Positions 10,433 through 19,700 of a stretch of DNA of 64,000 nucleotides are shown here, piece after piece. The notes under the pieces are model-generated. The model had not been told where the DNA came from, made no database searches, and saw only the letters and a program-made list of their open reading frames with translations. Location: the NCBI RefSeq assembly GCF_003719825.1, contig NZ_RIBS01000003.1, positions 310,001-374,000 of the forward strand, given 5' to 3'. The position numbers and the translations under genes were made by a program. The first letter of the stretch is position 1. Each line of letters begins with the position of its first letter. Source of the stretch: Montanilutibacter psychrotolerans (GTDB taxonomy: Bacteria > Pseudomonadota > Gammaproteobacteria > Xanthomonadales > Xanthomonadaceae).

Positions 10433-11580
10433 GCGCCACGCGCCGCTGCCGAGTCGACCTGATCGTCGGCACGCGTCCCAACATCGTCAAGCTCGGGCCG
10501 CTGGCGCACGCGCTCTCGGCCTCGGACTGGTGCGACCCGCGGGTGGTGTTCCTCGAGCAGCACACCAATGCCGGCCTGGGCGATGACATCCTCGCCGACC
10601 TCGGGGTCGATGCCGATCACGTACTGCGCATCCCGCTGCCGGGCGACGGCTACGGCCAGCGCCTGGGCGACATGGTGGCCGGCTACGGCGAGGCCCTGCG
10701 CGCCGACACACCGGACCTGGTGGTGGTGTTCGGCGACGTGGACGCCACGCTCGCCGCCGCGCTTGCCGCGAAACGTCACGGCTTGCCGGTGGCGCACGTG
10801 GAAGCCGGCCTGCGCAGCCACGACCGGCGGATGCCGGAAGAGCTCAATCGGCTCATGGTCGATGCGATTGCCGACCTGTTCTTCGCCACCAGCGAAGACG
10901 CCGTCGACACGCTGGTGCGGAGCGAAGGCAAGCCTGCCGACGCCGTGCACTTCGTCGGCAACCTGATGATCGACTCGCTGGTGCGCACGCTCGACGCCGA
11001 CGCCGGCGCACGCCTGGGTGACGCGATCGGGCTGCCTCGCGGTGGCTTTGCGGTGGCGACGTTCCATCGCCCCTCCAACGTCGATCACGAACCCGGGCTG
11101 CGCGCCATGTTGTCGCTGCTGCAGCAGGCAAGCACGCGTCTGCCGGTGGTGCTGCCACTGCACCCGCGCACCGCGGCCGCATTGGATCGCCACGGCCTGC
11201 GTGCCCATGCCGATGGCATCGACGGCCTGCACCTGCTTCCACCGATCCGCTACCGCGAATTCATTTCGCTGCTTTCGCACGCGCGCGTGGCGATGACCGA
11301 TTCGGGCGGCCTGCAGGAAGAGACTTCGTTCCTGGGCGTTCCCTGCCTCACGGTCCGCGAGAACACCGAGCGCCCGGTCACGATCACGCTCGGCACGAAC
11401 TGCCTGACCAGCCCGGCCGAGGCGATCGGGAAACTCGATGCGATCCTGCAATCGCCGCGTGCCGCCGCAACGCCGATTCCGCTGTGGGATGGCAACACCG
11501 CCGGACGCATGACGCGCGTCCTGTCGGCCTGGTGGGCCGACCAGCAACGCCGCCCGGGGCCGTCGGCCGACCTCGGCTGA
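10429..11580 (+). CDS. Second UDP-GlcNAc 2-epimerase family protein
   Basis: This 383-residue paralogue begins at a TTG inside the preceding gene's stop (TTGA overlap). The motifs [50 protein letters not shown] and [22 protein letters not shown] keep the family residues but differ in detail from the first copy (NIVK for [12 protein letters not shown] for [10 protein letters not shown]). It could use a different UDP-sugar, for example a diacetamido sugar as WbpI does, or form a heteromer with its neighbour. The sequence alone does not decide. The end is followed by a 195-base gap with no visible gene, toward a convergent acyltransferase. Confidence 0.82.
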   Translation: MSATRRCRVDLIVGTRPNIVKLGPLAHALSASDWCDPRVVFLEQHTNAGLGDDILADLGVDADHVLRIPLPGDGYGQRLGDMVAGYGEALRADTPDLVVVFGDVDATLAAALAAKRHGLPVAHVEAGLRSHDRRMPEELNRLMVDAIADLFFATSEDAVDTLVRSEGKPADAVHFVGNLMIDSLVRTLDADAGARLGDAIGLPRGGFAVATFHRPSNVDHEPGLRAMLSLLQQASTRLPVVLPLHPRTAAALDRHGLRAHADGIDGLHLLPPIRYREFISLLSHARVAMTDSGGLQEETSFLGVPCLTVRENTERPVTITLGTNCLTSPAEAIGKLDAILQSPRAAATPIPLWDGNTAGRMTRVLSAWWADQQRRPGPSADLG

Positions 11581-11775
11581 ACCCGCCTCGACGCGCCGCG
11601 CGCGACAGCACGCGAGCGTCTGCAGCCCCGATCGACCCCCTCCCCCGCAGCGCCTGAGCGCAGGCCGCGTCGATCACGCGGCGCAGCGCTGACGCCGCCG
11701 TCCAACGACCGTCCTTGCGCGCCCCGGAAGGCCGCGGCGCCAGTTACCGGCGATGCCACCGGCAGGACGATGCAA

Positions 11776-13845
11776 TCAGGGCGTGCCGGGGTAGGCGGCC
11801 TGGATGCGCTCGTGCAGGGCGCGCGAGAGCGTCCGGGAGAACGTCGCGGTCATGTGGTGCTGATCGCGGTACACGAACACGTTGCCGATCACGACCGGGC
11901 AGGTTTCGCCGCGGCAGAAGGCGTCATCGAAGTTCAGCAGCTTGATCTGCGGATCCAGGCTTGCCGCGATGTTCAGCGCGGCATTGCGCAGCGCCTTGTG
12001 GCGCACACCCGAACACGCTTCCGGTGACGCACCGGGCTTGGACATGCAGGCCGGTGCATTGAGCGCCAGCCAGGGCGTGTGCTTGATGGCGGACACCTTG
12101 ATGCCTGCAGTGGTCAGCTTCTTCGCCATTGTCACCACGCCGGCCGCAACGGCCTGCTGGCTCTGCGATGCGGACATGCCGCCGGTGCGGTGGTTTGGCG
12201 ACTCGCTGATGACCACCAGGTCCGGCTTCTCGGCGAGGATCCGGTCCAGCGCCTTCCACTTCCACTGGTCACATTCGACGTAATCCGTGGGCGGCGTGCC
12301 GGGCGAGCCGTACTGCACCGTGAGGTCGGCAAACGCGCAGCCGCTCTTGGTGAGGGCCGTGACATCCCAGTCGCGCGCAATCGCGAGCTGCTCGAACGCC
12401 GGCAACCAATGCGCGGCGTGCGAATCGCCCACCAGCACCACGCGGAACTTTCCGCCGGTGGTTCCGTAGTGGCACGACACCAGGTCGGTACCCTTGACCT
12501 CGGCGATGCAGCGCGTGCCGCCCTTGCCGCCGTAGGCCGGGCCCCGGTCGAGCTTGGCCACGCCCGGTGCGGGCTGCGGGACGGCGACCGGCTTCACCGC
12601 CGCGCCGTAGAGGAATGCCTGTGCGCCCGGATAGTCCGGAGCGGCCTGCGCCACGGTCGACGCCGCATCGTTGTCGATCGAGTCGGCACGGACGTACGGC
12701 AATGCCGCGGCCGCGACCACCACCACCATGCACGCACCGCCCATCGCGTAGGCACTCGGGAATCCCTCGCCACGCGCGCGGGCGGGAGCGTGCCGGAAGC
12801 GGTCCTCGATGAGGTACTTCGAGGCATGGGCCAGGACGACCGAGATCGTGATCGCCGTGACGGCATCGGAGAACAGCGTGAGATCGCGACCGGTCACGTA
12901 GGGGTAGAACACGACCACCGGCCAATGCCACAGGTACAGCGAGTACGAGATGTCGCCGAAGTACTGCATGACACGGTTGCCCAGCACGCGACCCAGCACG
13001 CTGGTCGGCCCGCTGCCTGCGTAGATCACGGCGGCCGCGCCGAGCGTGGGCAACAGTGCCTCGTACCCGGGGAAAGGCAACGTGTTCGTGTAGAAGATGG
13101 CGCTGACGAGGATCGCCGCGCAGCCGGCCCAGCCCACGGTGTTGCGCAACGTCGGATGACGCTCGCCGCTCCCGCTGCCGACCAGCGCAAGCAGGCCGCC
13201 CACGCCAAGTTCCCAGATGCGCGTGGTGGTGAGGAAATAGCCAGGCGCCGGATCGGTAAAGGACATGTAAATGCCCCAGCCGAGGGAAGCCAGCGTCACC
13301 GTTGCCAGCGCCACGGCGAACGTGCCGCGCAACCGCCACTGCAAGCGCGTGGCAAGCGCGCCGGTCACGATCATCAGCAGCGGCCAGACGATGTAGAACT
13401 GCTCCTCGACCGACAGCGACCAGTAGTGCTGCACCGGACTGGGCGCCTCACCCAGCGCCAGGTAGTCGACGGAGTTCTGCACCAGCAGCAGGTTCTCGAC
13501 GTAGAGGCCACTGGCCAGCACTTCCTTGGCCAGGTCGGACCAGACCGCGGGTGGCAGCCAGAGGTAGCCGCCGATGGCCGCTGCGACCAGCGTCAACGAC
13601 GCCGCCGGCAGCAACCGGCGGATGCGCCGCGCGTAGAAGCCAAGCAGTGAGATCCGGCCACGCTCGGCCTCCCGAACCAGCAAGCCGGTGATCAGGTAGC
13701 CGGAGATGACGAAGAACACGTCCACGCCGACATAGCCGCCGGTCAGCATCGACGGCCAGATGTGGAACACCAGCACCAGCAGCACCGCGATTGCGCGCAG
13801 CCCCTGGATGTCGGTTCGGAAGCTGGAAGTGTTGGTGCTCGACAT
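11776..13845 (-). CDS. Acyltransferase 3 family protein with C-terminal SGNH domain (copy 1)
   Basis: This 689-residue inner-membrane protein is of the OafA/OatA type. The N-terminal about 360 residues hold roughly ten membrane segments and the acyltransferase-3 motifs DIQGLRAIAVLLVLVFH and GYVGVDVFFVISGYLITG, plus HYWSLSVEEQFYIVWPL. The C-terminal periplasmic part is an SGNH esterase/transferase-like domain with GDSHAAHW and the DQHHMT block near the end. Such proteins O-acetylate LPS, capsule or other glycans. The ATG at 13845, with AGGA upstream, is preferred over an upstream in-frame start. It is a close paralogue of the next gene, 165 bases away, in the same orientation. Confidence 0.9.
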   Translation of the reverse strand: MSSTNTSSFRTDIQGLRAIAVLLVLVFHIWPSMLTGGYVGVDVFFVISGYLITGLLVREAERGRISLLGFYARRIRRLLPAASLTLVAAAIGGYLWLPPAVWSDLAKEVLASGLYVENLLLVQNSVDYLALGEAPSPVQHYWSLSVEEQFYIVWPLLMIVTGALATRLQWRLRGTFAVALATVTLASLGWGIYMSFTDPAPGYFLTTTRIWELGVGGLLALVGSGSGERHPTLRNTVGWAGCAAILVSAIFYTNTLPFPGYEALLPTLGAAAVIYAGSGPTSVLGRVLGNRVMQYFGDISYSLYLWHWPVVVFYPYVTGRDLTLFSDAVTAITISVVLAHASKYLIEDRFRHAPARARGEGFPSAYAMGGACMVVVVAAAALPYVRADSIDNDAASTVAQAAPDYPGAQAFLYGAAVKPVAVPQPAPGVAKLDRGPAYGGKGGTRCIAEVKGTDLVSCHYGTTGGKFRVVLVGDSHAAHWLPAFEQLAIARDWDVTALTKSGCAFADLTVQYGSPGTPPTDYVECDQWKWKALDRILAEKPDLVVISESPNHRTGGMSASQSQQAVAAGVVTMAKKLTTAGIKVSAIKHTPWLALNAPACMSKPGASPEACSGVRHKALRNAALNIAASLDPQIKLLNFDDAFCRGETCPVVIGNVFVYRDQHHMTATFSRTLSRALHERIQAAYPGTP

Positions 13846-14010
13846 CGTGTGTCCTGGAGATCTGGGGCTTGCAGGTGAACGGTCTGGCAGGTGAACCACA
13901 ACGCGGCGGTTCGTTGAATCACCGCGCTGCGGCGCCGCTGGCACATCGCCCTGACGTGGGCAGACGACGCGGCGCGTTGTGTCCGCCGGCCTCGACCGGC
14001 GGCGGCAAGG

Positions 14011-16074
14011 TCACGGCACTCCGGGATGGGTCCGCCTGATTCGATCGAGCAGCGCCGGCGCAAGCGACCTGGCGTACGTTGCGGTGAGGTGGTTCTTGTC
14101 GCGATGGACGAAGACGTTGCCGATGACGACGGGGCAGACATCGCCCTGGCAGAACGCATCATCGAAATCGAGCAGGCTCAGCCGGTTGTCCAGGCGCGAG
14201 GCGAGGACCACGGCGCCTTCAAGGATCACCTGGCTGCGACGCCCGGAGCAGGCCTCGACGGTGGCGCCGGGCTTGGACATGCAGCTCGGCGGATCCTCAA
14301 GCTGCCATGGCGTGTGCTTGATCATCGCCACGTCGATGCCGGCATTGGTGAGGTTGCGCAGCTCCCTCACCAGGCCCTGGGCGATCGCCTCCTGGCTGTC
14401 GGGCGCTTCGCGATTCTGGATCTTGTGGTTGGGCGACATGCTCACGACCACCAGGTCGGGCTTGTTGGCCAGTACCCAGTCGATCATCTTGCGGTTCCAG
14501 CGCGTGCACTCCTCGAACTCGCGCGTCGACGAACGACTGCCAAAGCGCACCGTGACGTCGGTGATGGCGCAGCTGCTCTTGGTCAGGCCGGTCAGTCTCC
14601 AGCCGCGCTCGTCGGCAAGTTTCTTGAATGCGGGCAGCCAGTGCACCGCGTGCGAATCGCCGATCACCACCAGGTGGAAACGGCCGTCGGCCTTGCCGTA
14701 GTTGCAGAACGCGATCGCGTCGTCGACCGTCGAGCCGATGCAGTTCTTCTCGCCGTTGCCACCGTAGGCGGGGCCACGATCAAGCTTTGCCACGCCGGGC
14801 GCAGGCAGCGACGCGGCGACCTTGGGTACCGGCAGTTGGTGCAGGAACGCTTCGGCGCCGGGATAGCTGGCGTCGACCTGCGACAGCGGCGCCGCGTAAC
14901 CCGAATCCAGCTTCATTGCCGAGCCGTAGGGCACGGCGGCAGCGGCGGCGACCAGCAGCATGCAGCCGGCGCCCATCGCGTAGGCCAGCTTGTAGCCGCT
15001 GCTGCGTCCGGTGGCGGCCACCGGGTGGCGGAAGCGGTCTTCGACGCCGTACTTGGACAGGTGCGCGAGCACCACCGACACCACCACCACCGTCACGCCG
15101 TCGGAGAAGCGACCGATCTCGCGTCCGGTGACATACGGGTAGAACACCACCACCGGCCAATGCCACAGGTACAGCGAGTAGGAGATATCGCCGAAGTACT
15201 GCAATGGACGCACGGCGAGCGCCCGGCCGAGCAGGTCGGACGGTTCGCTCCTGGCGTAGATCAATGCCGCCGCGCCCAATGTCGGCAGCAGCGCTTCGTA
15301 ACCCGGGAACGGCAGGCCGGTGGTGTAGAAATAGCCACTGGCGAGGATCGCCAGGCACCCTGCCCAGCCGGCGACTCCGCGTGCCAGCCGGTTGCCGCCT
15401 TCGTCGAAGGCCATCAGCGACAGCAGGCCGCCGATGCCAAGCTCCCAGATCCGGGTGGTGGTCAGGAAGTAGCCCGGCGCCGGATCGGTGTAGGACTTGT
15501 AGACACCCCACGCAAACGAGGCCAGCGTCACGCTGCCCAGGGCCGCGGCGAACACCGCGCGCGTGCGCCAGCCCATCTTCCGGGCCAGCGCACCGGTTGC
15601 GATCATCAGCAACGGCCAGAAAATGTAGAACTGCTCCTCCACCGACAGCGACCAGTAGTGCTGCACCGGGCTGGGAGCTTCCTGCAATGCAAGGTAGTCG
15701 ACGGACTTGACGACCAGCAGCAGGTTCTCGACATAGAACCCACTGGCAAGCACCTCCATCGCGAGGTCGGACCACAACGCCTCGGGCAGCCACAGGTAGC
15801 TGCCGATCGCCGCGGCCGCCAGGGTCAATGTGGCCGCGGGCAGCAGGCGCCGGATACGACGCGCATAGAAGCCCACGAGCGAGATCCGACCCTTGTTCTC
15901 GAACTCGCGGACCAGCAAGCCGGTGATCAGAAAACCGGAGATCACGAAGAACACGTCAACGCCCACGTATCCGCCCGGCAGACCCGTCGGCCAGACGTGG
16001 AACACCAGGACCAGAAGCACTGCGATGGCACGCAGTCCTTGAATATCGAGTCTGAAACCGGTGCCGTTCGTCAT
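14011..16074 (-). CDS. Acyltransferase 3 family protein with C-terminal SGNH domain (copy 2)
   Basis: This 687-residue paralogue of the preceding protein has the same architecture. DIQGLRAIAVLLVLVFHVWP, GYVGVDVFFVISGFLITGLL and HYWSLSVEEQFYIFWPLLMI mark the membrane acyltransferase. IGDSHAVHWLPAFKKL and DKNHLTATYARSL mark the SGNH part. The two copies stay alike in the membrane half and diverge more in the linker and SGNH region, which suggests old duplication followed by change of acceptor site or timing. Both probably decorate the polysaccharide of this locus in the periplasm. Confidence 0.9.
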   Translation of the reverse strand: MTNGTGFRLDIQGLRAIAVLLVLVFHVWPTGLPGGYVGVDVFFVISGFLITGLLVREFENKGRISLVGFYARRIRRLLPAATLTLAAAAIGSYLWLPEALWSDLAMEVLASGFYVENLLLVVKSVDYLALQEAPSPVQHYWSLSVEEQFYIFWPLLMIATGALARKMGWRTRAVFAAALGSVTLASFAWGVYKSYTDPAPGYFLTTTRIWELGIGGLLSLMAFDEGGNRLARGVAGWAGCLAILASGYFYTTGLPFPGYEALLPTLGAAALIYARSEPSDLLGRALAVRPLQYFGDISYSLYLWHWPVVVFYPYVTGREIGRFSDGVTVVVVSVVLAHLSKYGVEDRFRHPVAATGRSSGYKLAYAMGAGCMLLVAAAAAVPYGSAMKLDSGYAAPLSQVDASYPGAEAFLHQLPVPKVAASLPAPGVAKLDRGPAYGGNGEKNCIGSTVDDAIAFCNYGKADGRFHLVVIGDSHAVHWLPAFKKLADERGWRLTGLTKSSCAITDVTVRFGSRSSTREFEECTRWNRKMIDWVLANKPDLVVVSMSPNHKIQNREAPDSQEAIAQGLVRELRNLTNAGIDVAMIKHTPWQLEDPPSCMSKPGATVEACSGRRSQVILEGAVVLASRLDNRLSLLDFDDAFCQGDVCPVVIGNVFVHRDKNHLTATYARSLAPALLDRIRRTHPGVP

Positions 16075-16113
16075 TGCGGATCTCTGGATCGGAAACGTCA
16101 GGAAAGCAGGTCA

Positions 16114-16136
16114 CCGGCGATGTGCTGCATCGCCGG
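16114..16136 (-). terminator. Hairpin after the small lipoprotein gene
   Basis: A 9-bp perfect stem (CCGGCGATG/CATCGCCGG) with a 5-base loop lies 14 bases past the lipoprotein stop. There is no T-run, so it may be a weak terminator or RNA stabiliser. Confidence 0.35.
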
Positions 16137-16149
16137 CGAGCGCCCGAAA

Positions 16150-16695
16150 TCAGTTCGGGGCAACATCCCAGGCCATGTACACGGTGCCCTTGGCGTCGGG
16201 CTGCTGCAGCTTGAAGCGCTCACCGCGCGGCGCGCCACGGCGGACCCAGACCAGCACGTCGGAAGAGCCGGACTTCTTGTAGACCGAACGGATGGCATGG
16301 CCCTGCGGCTCGCCCTTGTCACGGGCGTAACCGCCCTGCTTGAAGGCTTCGGCCATCTGCGCATCCACTTCATCGACGGTGCCGTCGAAGAACTCGATGC
16401 CCACTTCGCGCACGACCTTGCCGGTCTTCTTGGCGGTGACTTCACGCTCCACGGCGACGTGGAAACGGAATGGCAGGGTCTGGACGCCACCGGCCAGCGG
16501 GGCCTGGAGCGCCGGAACCATCGCGACCGGCGGAGCAACCGGAGCAACCGGAGCGACCGGAGCGGGTTCCACGACGGGAGCCGTGGCTTCCGTCGGCGCC
16601 GGCGGCGCGACGGGCTCCTGGGTAGCCTGGTTGTTGTCGCGGCAGGCGGCCAGGCTGGCGACCATCGCCAGGGCGAACACGAACTTCTTGCTCAT
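16150..16695 (-). CDS. Small proline-rich lipoprotein of unknown function
   Basis: I do not recognise a family. The 181-residue product has a clear lipoprotein signal, MSKKFVFALAMVASLAAC, with lipobox LAAC and Cys18. Residues 20-65 form an Ala/Pro/Val-rich tether with repeated APVAPVAP. The C-terminal about 110 residues look folded (FRFHVAVEREVTAKKTGKVV, EFFDGTVDEVDAQMAEAF, DVLVWVRRGAPRGERF). A strong GAGGAAG site precedes the ATG at 16695. It follows the 1913-residue glycosyltransferase gene by 84 bases in the same orientation and could act in envelope polysaccharide assembly, but that is inference from position. Confidence 0.75.
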   Translation of the reverse strand: MSKKFVFALAMVASLAACRDNNQATQEPVAPPAPTEATAPVVEPAPVAPVAPVAPPVAMVPALQAPLAGGVQTLPFRFHVAVEREVTAKKTGKVVREVGIEFFDGTVDEVDAQMAEAFKQGGYARDKGEPQGHAIRSVYKKSGSSDVLVWVRRGAPRGERFKLQQPDAKGTVYMAWDVAPN

Positions 16696-16744
16696 CACTT
16701 CCTCACAATTCGGTTGAAGAAAAAACAGGGATATCCGCACACAC

Positions 16745-16763
16745 GCCGGCCTTGGCGGCCGGC
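16745..16763 (-). terminator. GC hairpin between the giant gene and the lipoprotein gene
   Basis: A 7-bp stem (GCCGGCC/GGCCGGC) with loop TTGGC lies just past the stop of the 1913-residue gene. A run of six T follows about 20 bases later on the minus strand, so it could attenuate transcription into the lipoprotein gene. Confidence 0.3.
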
Positions 16764-16779
16764 CGGAAAGAGTTGCCGC

Positions 16780-19700
16780 TCAGAGGGGGGAGCCGTTTCC
16801 CCCATTCGATTCATGCAGGAATTGCTGCAGCCGCAGGTACATCTGCGCGCTGAGGTTGCGGTAGTCGGCACCATTGGCGATGGCCATGCCCGCCCGGCTC
16901 AGCCCCGACCAGCAAAGCGGGTCATCATAAATCAGCTTGCAATAGGCGGCCAATTGGCGCAGCGACGTGACCTCCATCGCCCCCAGGCCGAGGTAGTCCG
17001 ACAGCGAGTTTTCCATTTTCGCGTGCAGCAGCGGCACGCCGAGCGACGCGACCTCGATCGGCACCATCTCGAACGTCGCGAACTTGACCAGACTCACCAT
17101 CAATCGCGACGTGGCCAGTACTTCGGAGAAGTCGTCGGTCAGGAACGGGAGGATTTCCACCCCCAGGTCCTTCTTCACCTTGGGCCGGTACTGCTGGACC
17201 GTGAACAACCGTGCGTGGGGGACCGCGTTGCGGATCACCTCGATCGCGTCGGCTGCCGGCCACGCAAGCAGGCTGTCGTCGCAGAGCTTGCCGTAGTCGC
17301 CCAGGAAGATGCCGCTGGTGGAATGGAAATCCACGTAACGCGGCGCCTCGATCTGCAGGGTCTTGGGAATCGCGACGATGCCATCGAGCACCGGTGCCAG
17401 TTCCGGATCGTCGAACACGCGATCGCTGAAGACCATCATCGCAACCCGCTTTCCGTACTGCGCGCGCCAGGCGGCCATCTGCTCGCAGATGAACTTCTTG
17501 CGCGTCGAGCGGCCATTGAGCGAGAGGTTCACCAGCACCGAACGGCCTTGCCGCGCGTGGTGGTCCACCAGGTCGAGCACGTTCACGAAGTCCGGGCGCT
17601 CGGGGTCGCCCGGGTAGATCATCACGATGTCGGCCGGATGGCCGTCGAGGCCGCGCGGGTCGCCGGTTTCCAGGTCGACCAGCGCCACGTCCACGCCGTA
17701 CGGTCGCAGCATGTCGGCGGTGAGGTGGGTCGACTTCAGGATGCCGCCCTTCTTCCAGCGCTCGCGATCGGTACGACCGACCACCGCCAGGCGGAAGTTC
17801 GGGCGCCGATACGGCGCCTGCAACGCCGGCATGCGCCACAGGTCGGACGCATCGGCGGCCACGGGCGCGATTTGCGACGGGGCGGGACGCACGGTCAGGT
17901 AGGCCGACTGCAACGCGGCCTTGCTGCCCACCGGTGCGTCACCCAGCTCGACAAACGGCACGGCCTGCACACGGCCCAGGCGCGCGAGCACGGCATCGAC
18001 GTCGGCGTCCTGGGTGAAATCGGCGCGGGACACTTTCAGGGTGTCGGTGTGGAACGCACACAGCGCGGCCGTGAGCGCCTTGACCTGGCGATCACCGCCA
18101 TCCGGACCGGCGGCGGAATCCACCGCCGGCGTGCCATGCCAACCCACGACGGCCTTGCGGTCGTAGCGGTCGATGGCATCGACCAACTGCCGGACGTAGT
18201 GCGGTGGATAGTCGATGGCCGCGTCGAGCGGAATGTAATAACCCTTGAATCCCTCGATGGCGTCGAACCGCGCCCGCTCGTCGACGACCTCGTTGATCCA
18301 CACGTGCACGCCGGGGCGTCCGATGAGGAACTCCGGCACGCCTTGCGCCGCGGGCAGCACCACGCACAGCTCGTCGAACTGGACCAGCAACGCGCCGACG
18401 GTTGCCTTCATTCGTTCCGGGTCGGTGCCCGCTTCAAAGCAGACGCAGCCGCGGGTCCTGGGTCGCACCTCGTGATCGGTGCCCAGGTGCAGCAAGGTTG
18501 CCCCACCCTTGCCCGGCATGGCGACCGCCGGCTTGGCGATCGCCGGAGCGGACGTGGACGACGTTTGCAGGTCGACGATGCCATTGGCGAAGGCGTCGCC
18601 ACCGGCAGCCAGTCGCTCGGCGAGGAATCGCGCAAGCTCGCTGCCCGGCTCTTCCGTCCAGGGCGCGCCCGTCAGCACCAGTTCGGTCTGCGCCGAATCG
18701 CGCTGGCGATACTCCTCGAACAACGACGGCGGTGCGCCGGACGGCTCCTCCATCGGCTTGAGCCAGTTGCGCTTGCGATCCACCACGATCAGCGGAATGC
18801 CGCGCTTGGCCGCTTCCACCGCGATCCACGCATCGACCATGCCCGTCGACGCGAACGCGGTGTGGCTGGGACGCCAGAGGCTGGTGTGGAACGCGAGCGT
18901 GCCGGTACCGAGCTGGTTGACGATGCGGTCGCGTTCCAGCGGATGCTTGAAGTGGAACAGCGTGCGGTCGGCGAAGTACGACACGATGGGTTTGGCGAAG
19001 ATCGTGCCGTGCACACCGACCAGTGCCTTGCGGCCATACAGCTCGATCTTGCGGATCAGACGCTGCACGTAGTCGGGCGGATAGACGATGTCGTCGTCGA
19101 CAGTGAAGCAGTAGCCTTCCGGCAGTTCGGGACCGAAATAGAACTTGCCGTTGTCGCGCAGGTCCTCGCCACCGATCTTGACGGTGATGCGCGGGTGCTT
19201 CAGGAACTGCGGAACCTCGTCGTATTCGTTGAGGTAGACGAAGATCCGATCGACCTGGTCGATCAACGAATCGATTGCGGCGCGCAGCGCACTGCGGCGC
19301 GGCGGGAAGCTGGCAAGACAGACCGAGATCGATTCGTCCGGATTGGCCGCACCGCGCACCACGCCCAGCTTGCTGTGGACCGCGAACGGACGACGCACCA
19401 CCGGGAACGGCACGAACGGATAGCGCCCGCGCTTGGCCAGGTCGGCGTGCCAGGCATCCACCGCATCGCTGTACGCCTTGCGTGGTGCGGCCAGGCCGCC
19501 CGGCACCGTCGACAGGCCGCGGTTGGCGGGATCCTGGGTCAGCGACTCATCGCGCACCAGCGCCTTGTACAGCACCTCGTGCACGCACTTGTGGGCGTCC
19601 TCGCCGAACACACGCTTGATCCGTCGCAGCATCTCGTCGTCGGCGGACGTACGCACGCTGTCGAAATACCCGACGGTGTCGAACACATCGCGACGCATCA

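Noticed and set aside
16500-16620. Short tandem repeats (GGAGCAACC-like) as a possible phase-variable or CRISPR-like array
   Set aside because: They encode the APVAPVAP tether of the lipoprotein, keep the reading frame and have no spacers.
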